From an uncultured Bryobacterales bacterium (GTDB taxonomy: Bacteria > Acidobacteriota > Terriglobia > Bryobacterales > Bryobacteraceae), in contig CALMAV010000271.1 of assembly GCA_937859895.1 (NCBI GenBank), positions 1,030-12,437 on the forward strand: 11,408 nt of DNA, read 5' to 3'. The notes beneath the pieces are model-generated. The model did no database searches. It was not told the origin of the DNA and saw only the letters and a program-made list of their open reading frames with translations. The position numbers and the translations under genes are program-made. This document shows positions 7,072-11,408 of this stretch, piece by piece (positions within the stretch are counted from its first letter, which is position 1; every line of letters starts with the position of its first letter).

Positions 7072-8711
7072 TGTGGGGGCTGCTCGCCGACTTACTTGTG
7101 CGGTCGGGATCGATCATGCTGGCCGCTGAAGTCTTGCGGCGGCTCACCCATCGCGCTCCAGCGGCGTACCGTCACAGGTTGATTGTCTGGGCCTTCTCAC
7201 TGCTGCTTTGCTGGCCGCTACTTTTTGTCTTGCTGCCGCAGGTTTCTCTTCCAATTTGGTGGGGTGCAGCAAAGTCGGCGACCGTTACCGTTACGCAGAT
7301 CAACCTAATACAGCATCCCGCTGGAGGCGGATGGGACGTGCCATGGCTTCTCCTTGTATGGCTACTTGGTTGCGCGTTAGCTCTCACTCCAGTGGTGGCT
7401 GGCTACTGGCGGTTTCGCCGAGAAGTTAGACAGGCAGAAGTGCTGAGCGCTCAAGACTGGTTGACGTCCCTTGCCTCATGCGGCGGTGCAGTTGGCTTGC
7501 AGACATTGCCCTTGCTGCTGCTCGCGTCCTCACCCGTTATGCCGCAAACGTTTGGACTGCGACGAGCGTATCTGCTCTTACCCCGTGAGTGTCTGGGGTG
7601 GTCGGAAGCGAGGCGGCGCGCAGTCCTGCTTCACGAGTTGGCCCATGTGCAGCGGCATGATGTGCAGGGGCAGCTGCTAGCGCACTTTGTGACCGCCTTG
7701 TGGTGGTTTCAGCCACTATGCTGGCTGTCGCGGCGAAGTCTGCGACGGGAGGCCGAGGAGGCTTGCGATGCAACCGTTCTTGCCTGTGGTGTGCGAGCGA
7801 GCGACTATGCTGCTGAACTACTCGACATTGCTGCCCATTTCCGGCGGATAGGACACGGGGCAGTGGCGATCGCGATCACCGGGCCCAGCTCCATAGAACG
7901 ACGGCTGCAGTCGATACTCATGCCACCCGATGCGCCGGTTCAGATTGGCCGGCCAGGTCTTGCCTTCTCTGTTCTTCTTCTTTTTGCGATCAGTGCCTCT
8001 GCGCTGACCGTCGGCCCTAGTGACTCAATCCAAACAACAGGAGTGATATCGATGAAACGTACGATCTTTTCGGGACTACTGACATCCGCAGGCTTATCTG
8101 CGGCGATGATCACAGGATCTCTTAACGACGGGAGGGGTGGAGCAGTGGCGGATGCCAAGGCGTCGCTCTACAATCCCGATACAGCCTTTCGGCAGGAGTC
8201 GCGAGTTGGCGCAACTGGAAAGTTTGCGTTTGAGAACTTACCGGCAGGCGCGTACATCCTGCGTGTTGATAAGCCAGGTTATGCGCCGGTGTTGGAAGAA
8301 TTCAACATAGCGCAAAATGCAAAGGTTGACCGGGGCCTAACGCTGCCTCGGGATGGAGTTGCACAAACTAGTGCCGCGCAGCACGAAACTTCCACTTCTT
8401 CCCCGAAGCCAGACGGACCAGGACTGCATGTTGACCCTAGTCAGCAACAGGCGAAGCTCATTAGCAAAGTGCAGCCGACTTATCCTGTAGCGGCCAAGGC
8501 AGCAGCCATTCAAGGAAACGTCATCTTGGAGATGATTGTGTCGACAGATGGCGTACCCAAGCGCATCCATGTTCTCTCGTCACCCGACCCGGAATTGGCT
8601 GAGTCAGCTTTAGAGGCAGTAAGGCAGTGGCGATACAGCCCGATGCAACTAAACGGGCAACCGGTCGAAGTAAGCACCGAAGTGCTCGTGAGCTTTACAT
8701 TAATGCCGTAA
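7068..8711 (+). CDS. BlaR1/MecR1-like M56 peptidase with CarboxypepD-reg-like and TonB C-terminal domains
   Basis: A 547-residue inner-membrane protein. The N-terminal half is an M56 sensor metallopeptidase: membrane segments at about residues 5-22, 38-57, 92-113 and 297-314, possibly another at 202-220, and the zinc motif H189-E190-L-A-H193 (in LLHELAHVQRHD). A downstream glutamate in REAEEACD (228-234) is the likely third ligand. After the last membrane segment come a carboxypeptidase-regulatory-like beta domain (about 345-425, containing GKFAFENLPAGAYILRVDKPGY), a low-complexity Ser/Thr linker (about 430-455) and a TonB C-terminal domain (about 462-547, QPTYPVAAKAAAIQGNVILEMIV split by short gaps, and RQWRYSPMQLNG). 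The M56 part would act on the BlaI-like repressor encoded just upstream (4-nt overlap). The TonB part would contact TonB boxes of outer-membrane receptors in the periplasm. An internal in-frame start at 8052 may give a second product. Domain calls are secure; coupling of repression to TonB function is inference. Confidence 0.9.
   Translation: MMWGLLADLLVRSGSIMLAAEVLRRLTHRAPAAYRHRLIVWAFSLLLCWPLLFVLLPQVSLPIWWGAAKSATVTVTQINLIQHPAGGGWDVPWLLLVWLLGCALALTPVVAGYWRFRREVRQAEVLSAQDWLTSLASCGGAVGLQTLPLLLLASSPVMPQTFGLRRAYLLLPRECLGWSEARRRAVLLHELAHVQRHDVQGQLLAHFVTALWWFQPLCWLSRRSLRREAEEACDATVLACGVRASDYAAELLDIAAHFRRIGHGAVAIAITGPSSIERRLQSILMPPDAPVQIGRPGLAFSVLLLFAISASALTVGPSDSIQTTGVISMKRTIFSGLLTSAGLSAAMITGSLNDGRGGAVADAKASLYNPDTAFRQESRVGATGKFAFENLPAGAYILRVDKPGYAPVLEEFNIAQNAKVDRGLTLPRDGVAQTSAAQHETSTSSPKPDGPGLHVDPSQQQAKLISKVQPTYPVAAKAAAIQGNVILEMIVSTDGVPKRIHVLSSPDPELAESALEAVRQWRYSPMQLNGQPVEVSTEVLVSFTLMP
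8039..8711 (+). other. Possible nested gene: CarboxypepD-reg-like/TonB protein from an internal start
   Basis: Inside the M56 gene, AGGAG (8039-8043) stands 8 nt before an in-frame ATG at 8052 (codon 329). This is a better initiation site than the start of the full-length gene. The encoded N-terminus MKRTIFSGLLTSAGLSAAM has the basic-then-hydrophobic look of a signal peptide or uncleaved anchor. It comes just after the last M56 membrane segment, as if a separate gene had been fused in frame. Translation from here would give a 219-residue periplasmic protein with only the regulatory-like and TonB C-terminal domains. Confidence 0.4.
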
Positions 8712-8831
8712 GTAGATCACTTATAGTTGCGATGCTGAAAAGGTCCAGGACTCGCATTGTGAAGTTAATGACCAGCACTGAAATTAAGCGTTCCTGTTTG
8801 ACGATCCAGTTGTTTTTAAATGCTTGTTTGA
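8712..8831. other. Intergenic spacer without recognised gene
   Basis: Between the M56-TonB stop and the antitoxin operator there is no convincing reading frame or strong hairpin. TTGTTT (8810-8815) and TATCCT (8834-8839), 18 nt apart, are possible promoter hexamers for the antitoxin remnant. Confidence 0.35.
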
Positions 8832-8851
8832 ACTATCCTGGCCATGATAGT
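8832..8851. promoter_or_regulatory. 20-bp near-perfect palindrome, probable antitoxin operator
   Basis: ACTATCCTGGCCATGATAGT pairs at 9 of 10 arm positions; the only mismatch is 8838/8845. It lies 18 nt upstream of the Phd-like start codon and overlaps a possible -10 element. Autoregulatory toxin-antitoxin operons usually carry such an operator in this position. Confidence 0.5.
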
Positions 8852-8869
8852 CAGGCGAGGTAGAGCATC

Positions 8870-9120
8870 ATGTCAAAAGCAATCTGGACTGTTGCGGAAG
8901 CAACGGCGAAGTTAAATGCAGTTATCGACAATGCGCAGTCCGGAGGACCTCAATCATCATGCGTGACGGACGCATTGCTGCGATCCTGGTTTCTTTTGAC
9001 GAATGGGAAATCCGAACAAAACGAAGTGCCAATCTAGCCGAATTCTTTGCTGAGTCGCCTCTACCTGGGTCGGATCTCGTGGTGGAGCGGCCCTCAGACG
9101 TTCCACGCTTTGTCGATTGA
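8870..9120 (+). pseudogene. Phd/YefM-family antitoxin, frameshifted
   Basis: A type II antitoxin relic. ATG 8870, 9 nt after GAGG (8857-8860), encodes MSKAIWTVAEATAKLNAVID followed by NAQSGGPQS, the usual N-terminal DNA-binding segment of Phd/YefM proteins. The family would continue with a T-I-x-R-x-G-R strand. That continuation is present but in another frame: from ATC 8956 the sequence reads IMRDGRIAAILVSFDEWE, then a C-terminal part with NLAEFFAESPLPGSDL to TGA 9118-9120. Relative to the ancestral frame, one base is missing at about 8951-8958. In the original frame translation ends at TAG 9035-9037 after 55 codons, half of them non-homologous. No toxin gene follows: the 91 nt before the peptidase gene are too short for a PIN or RelE protein. 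A sequencing error is possible. Confidence 0.75.
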
Positions 9121-9211
9121 TAAGCTTCTGCTGGACGCGCTACGCAAGCTCGCCATCTTCTAACTTCTACCGGCTCCATCGGTTCTGCTATCGTGGCGGT
9201 TTCAAGCCTTC

Positions 9212-11408
9212 ATGCAGTTTCCGAACCTTACTATTCCCTGTGATCGATTCACTTTAGATAACGGCCTGACAGTGGTCGTACACGAAGATCACAAAACGCC
9301 GATTGTTGCCGTTGATATCTGGTATCACGTCGGATCAAAAAATGAGAAGCCGGGCAAGACTGGTTTTGCCCACCTTTTCGAGCACCTGATGTTTGGCGGC
9401 AGCGAGCATCTGCCAGGCAGTTACATCGAAGCGATGGAGCGCATTGGGGCTACTGATCTGAATGGCACCACTAGCGAGGATCGAACAAACTATTTCGAAA
9501 ATGTTCCGACGGCAGCGCTCGAATATGCGCTGTTTGCCGAGTCGGACCGCATGGGTTACTTCGCTGGCACCATCAGTCAGGAGTTGCTCGATCTGCAACG
9601 CGGCGTCGTGCAAAACGAAAAGCGCCAGGGTGATAATCAGCCGTACGCAATTGTAGAAGATCTGGTCGTACGGTCAACGTATCCCGCCGGGCATCCCTAT
9701 GCTCACACCGTTATCGGGTCGATGGAAGACCTGGATGGAGCCTCGGTGGAAGACGTGCGCGAATGGTTCCGCACTTACTACACACCTTCGAATGCAGTGC
9801 TGGTTCTGGCTGGGGACATCACTGCGACCGAAGCTGAGAAGTTAACTCGGCGCTACTTCAACGATATTCCCGCAGGTGTGCCGGTCTCCCATCAGCGGTC
9901 ATGGATCGCGCGAATGTCAGGCGAGCATCGTGAGACCGTGCAAGACCGGGTTCCGCAGGCGCGCCTTTACAAGATGTGGAACGTACCAGGCTACGGAACA
10001 GCTGGGGCGGACCATCTTCGGATTGCAGCTTCGGTGCTGACCTCGGGAAAAAATTCCAGACTTTATAAGCGGCTGGTGTACGACGACCAGATTGCAACGC
10101 AAGTAGGTGCATATCTGGATGAGCGCGAGATCGGCAGCCAGTTCGTCATTGTAGCTACCGCAAAAGCCGGCGAGGATCATCGCAAACTCGAGAAGGCAAT
10201 TAATGAGGAGATGGACCGGTTTCTGGACAAGGGACTCACCGAGCGCGAACTCGAGCGCGTGAAGACGCAATCGTTTGCCGGATTTGTGCGTGGGGTAGAG
10301 CGGATTGGCGGCTTCGGAGGCAAGGCGGACATCCTGGCATCGAGCCAGACATACCTGGGCAATCCGCAGGCGTATCAGGAGCGGCTTGCCCGGTTGGAGC
10401 AGTTGACAGCAGCCGACGTACGGCAGACGGCAAGCGAGTGGTTGACCGATGGAGCTTATGCGCTGGAGGTTCTGCCGTTTCGGGAGAGTGCCCCTGAGAC
10501 GCAGGCTCCAGCTCGTGACAGTTTGCCGCCGATTGGGCAGCCGCAGGAGCTACGTCTTCCTGCCATCCATGAGGACAGGCTTTCCAATGGTTTGCGCATT
10601 CTGGTGGCTGAACGGCATGAAATTCCAGTAGTGAATATCTGGCTTGATGTCGATGCTGGGTATGCGGCCGATCAATCCGCAACGGTCGGAACAGCGCGGC
10701 TGGTGTCTTCTATGTTGACCGGCGGCACGCAGCGGCGTACTGCCCTGGAAATCAGTGATGAACTTCAGATGCTGGGGGCTCAGCTCTCGGCTGGCGCCAA
10801 CCTGGATATGTCCACCGCTTATCTTTCAACCCTGAAAGTGAACCTGGACGACGCCCTGGATTTGTTTTCCGATGTGATTATGAATCCGGCGTTTCCGCAG
10901 GCGGATTTCGAACGGCAGCAGCAACTGCAGATTGCGGCGATCGCTAACGAAAAGGTAACGCCTCTGCAGATGGCTCTACGCGCACTGCCTCCAGTCTTAT
11001 TCGGGCACGATCATGCCTATGGCATTCCGCTCACCGGTTCTGGGACCGAAGAGTCAGTGAGCGCCATGACGCGCGACGACATGCAGCGCTTCCACGATGC
11101 CTGGTTCCGGCCTAACAACGCGACGCTTGTGGTAGTCGGCGACACGACAGCCGCTGAGATTAAACCCAAACTGGAGCAATACCTGGGCGCTTGGCAGAGT
11201 AAGCCGGTGCCCACAAAGAACATCAGCGTGGTGAGCCGCCCCAGCAAGCCAGTTGTGTATCTGGTGAACAAGCCGGGCGCACAGCACTCTGTCGTGATTG
11301 CAGGTACTATCGCCCCGGTACCAGACAGGGAGAGCGAAGTGGCCCTGGAAACCATGAACAGTGTCTTCGGAGGAACGTTCGGTGCGCGCCTGAACATGAA
11401 CCTGCGAG
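9212..11408 (+). CDS. M16 family zinc peptidase, two-unit (3' truncated)
   Basis: Inverzincin-type metallopeptidase (insulinase/processing-peptidase family M16). 732 codons are visible and the frame runs off the window. The first unit has the inverted zinc motif H54-L-F-E57-H58 (in FAHLFEHLMFGG), and the third ligand is most likely E136 in VVQNEKRQG, about 77 residues later as the family requires. An M16 C-terminal substrate-binding domain follows at about 168-350. A second unit begins near residue 450 (LSNGLRILVAERHEIPVV). At the place of the zinc motif it has TARLV (494-498), so it is a non-catalytic partner domain, normal for two-unit M16 proteins of about 900 residues. The ATG at 9212 is the first possible start after an in-frame TAA at 9161. 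Its Shine-Dalgarno is weak, and the N-terminus (MQFPNLTIPCDRFTLDNG) shows no signal peptide. The substrate is unknown. Confidence 0.93.
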   Translation, partial: MQFPNLTIPCDRFTLDNGLTVVVHEDHKTPIVAVDIWYHVGSKNEKPGKTGFAHLFEHLMFGGSEHLPGSYIEAMERIGATDLNGTTSEDRTNYFENVPTAALEYALFAESDRMGYFAGTISQELLDLQRGVVQNEKRQGDNQPYAIVEDLVVRSTYPAGHPYAHTVIGSMEDLDGASVEDVREWFRTYYTPSNAVLVLAGDITATEAEKLTRRYFNDIPAGVPVSHQRSWIARMSGEHRETVQDRVPQARLYKMWNVPGYGTAGADHLRIAASVLTSGKNSRLYKRLVYDDQIATQVGAYLDEREIGSQFVIVATAKAGEDHRKLEKAINEEMDRFLDKGLTERELERVKTQSFAGFVRGVERIGGFGGKADILASSQTYLGNPQAYQERLARLEQLTAADVRQTASEWLTDGAYALEVLPFRESAPETQAPARDSLPPIGQPQELRLPAIHEDRLSNGLRILVAERHEIPVVNIWLDVDAGYAADQSATVGTARLVSSMLTGGTQRRTALEISDELQMLGAQLSAGANLDMSTAYLSTLKVNLDDALDLFSDVIMNPAFPQADFERQQQLQIAAIANEKVTPLQMALRALPPVLFGHDHAYGIPLTGSGTEESVSAMTRDDMQRFHDAWFRPNNATLVVVGDTTAAEIKPKLEQYLGAWQSKPVPTKNISVVSRPSKPVVYLVNKPGAQHSVVIAGTIAPVPDRESEVALETMNSVFGGTFGARLNMNLR

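Noticed and set aside
8627..8863. 78-codon plus-strand frame overlapping the end of the M56-TonB gene
   Set aside because: Its first third is an out-of-frame copy of conserved TonB C-terminal codons, the rest covers the spacer and the antitoxin operator, and no family resemblance is seen.
9119..9163. Short frame reading DKLLLDALRKLAIF after the antitoxin remnant, considered as a toxin C-terminus
   Set aside because: Too short to recognise, not preceded by a start, and not similar to PIN or RelE endings that I know.
10236..10682. 148-codon minus-strand frame inside the M16 peptidase gene
   Set aside because: Antisense to continuous M16 coding sequence, Pro/Ser/Arg/His-rich, no start signal.
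1..11408. CRISPR arrays, tRNA or rRNA genes, insertion sequences
   Set aside because: No regularly spaced repeats, no tRNA-like cloverleaf or rRNA sequence, and no transposase or terminal inverted repeats were seen by eye.

Overview
The window most likely comes from a member of the Acidobacteriota (Terriglobia-like). This is inferred from the combination of a large Oar-type TonB-dependent receptor, a BlaI/M56 regulatory pair whose peptidase carries carboxypeptidase-regulatory-like and TonB C-terminal domains, two PEP-CTERM exported proteins, moderate-to-high GC and frequent weak Shine-Dalgarno sites. No rRNA or other taxonomic marker is present, so the assignment is tentative.

Layout. Bases 2-2377 (+) are the 3' part of a TonB-dependent receptor whose signal peptide, regulatory-like domain and plug lie outside the window. 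A 62-codon antitoxin-like gene follows (2442-2627), overlapped by a 24-codon frame that looks like the start of a lost toxin gene. On the minus strand, 2704-4254 encodes an iron-sulfur bacterial photolyase/cryptochrome (PhrB type, four cluster cysteines conserved). Divergent from it, 44 bases away, is a PEP-CTERM protein (4299-4961). It converges on a second PEP-CTERM protein (5039-5707, minus strand) across a perfect 9-bp hairpin that probably terminates both. The condensin kleisin scpA (5770-6621) follows without scpB.

Bases 6647-8711 hold a compact regulatory unit. A promoter/operator with BlaI/MecI-box geometry sits directly on the start codon of a BlaI-type repressor. The repressor overlaps by 4 nt an M56 (BlaR1-like) membrane metallopeptidase that continues into a carboxypeptidase-regulatory-like domain and a TonB C-terminal domain. 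Within that last gene is an in-frame ATG with a strong ribosome-binding site and a basic/hydrophobic N-terminus, so the periplasmic half may also be made separately.

Bases 8832-9120 hold a second decayed toxin-antitoxin locus: a 20-bp near-perfect palindrome followed by a Phd/YefM-like antitoxin with a one-base frameshift and no recognisable toxin. From 9212 to the window end runs a two-unit M16 zinc peptidase (732 codons visible, 3' end missing), with an active first unit and a second unit lacking the metal motif.

Functional picture. The receptor and the M56-TonB protein both belong to TonB-linked outer-membrane physiology, but they are separated by unrelated genes and no direct link can be shown. 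The most unusual structures are the operator-on-start-codon arrangement of the blaI-like gene and the nested start inside the M56-TonB fusion. I did not see a convincing wholly new multi-gene system.
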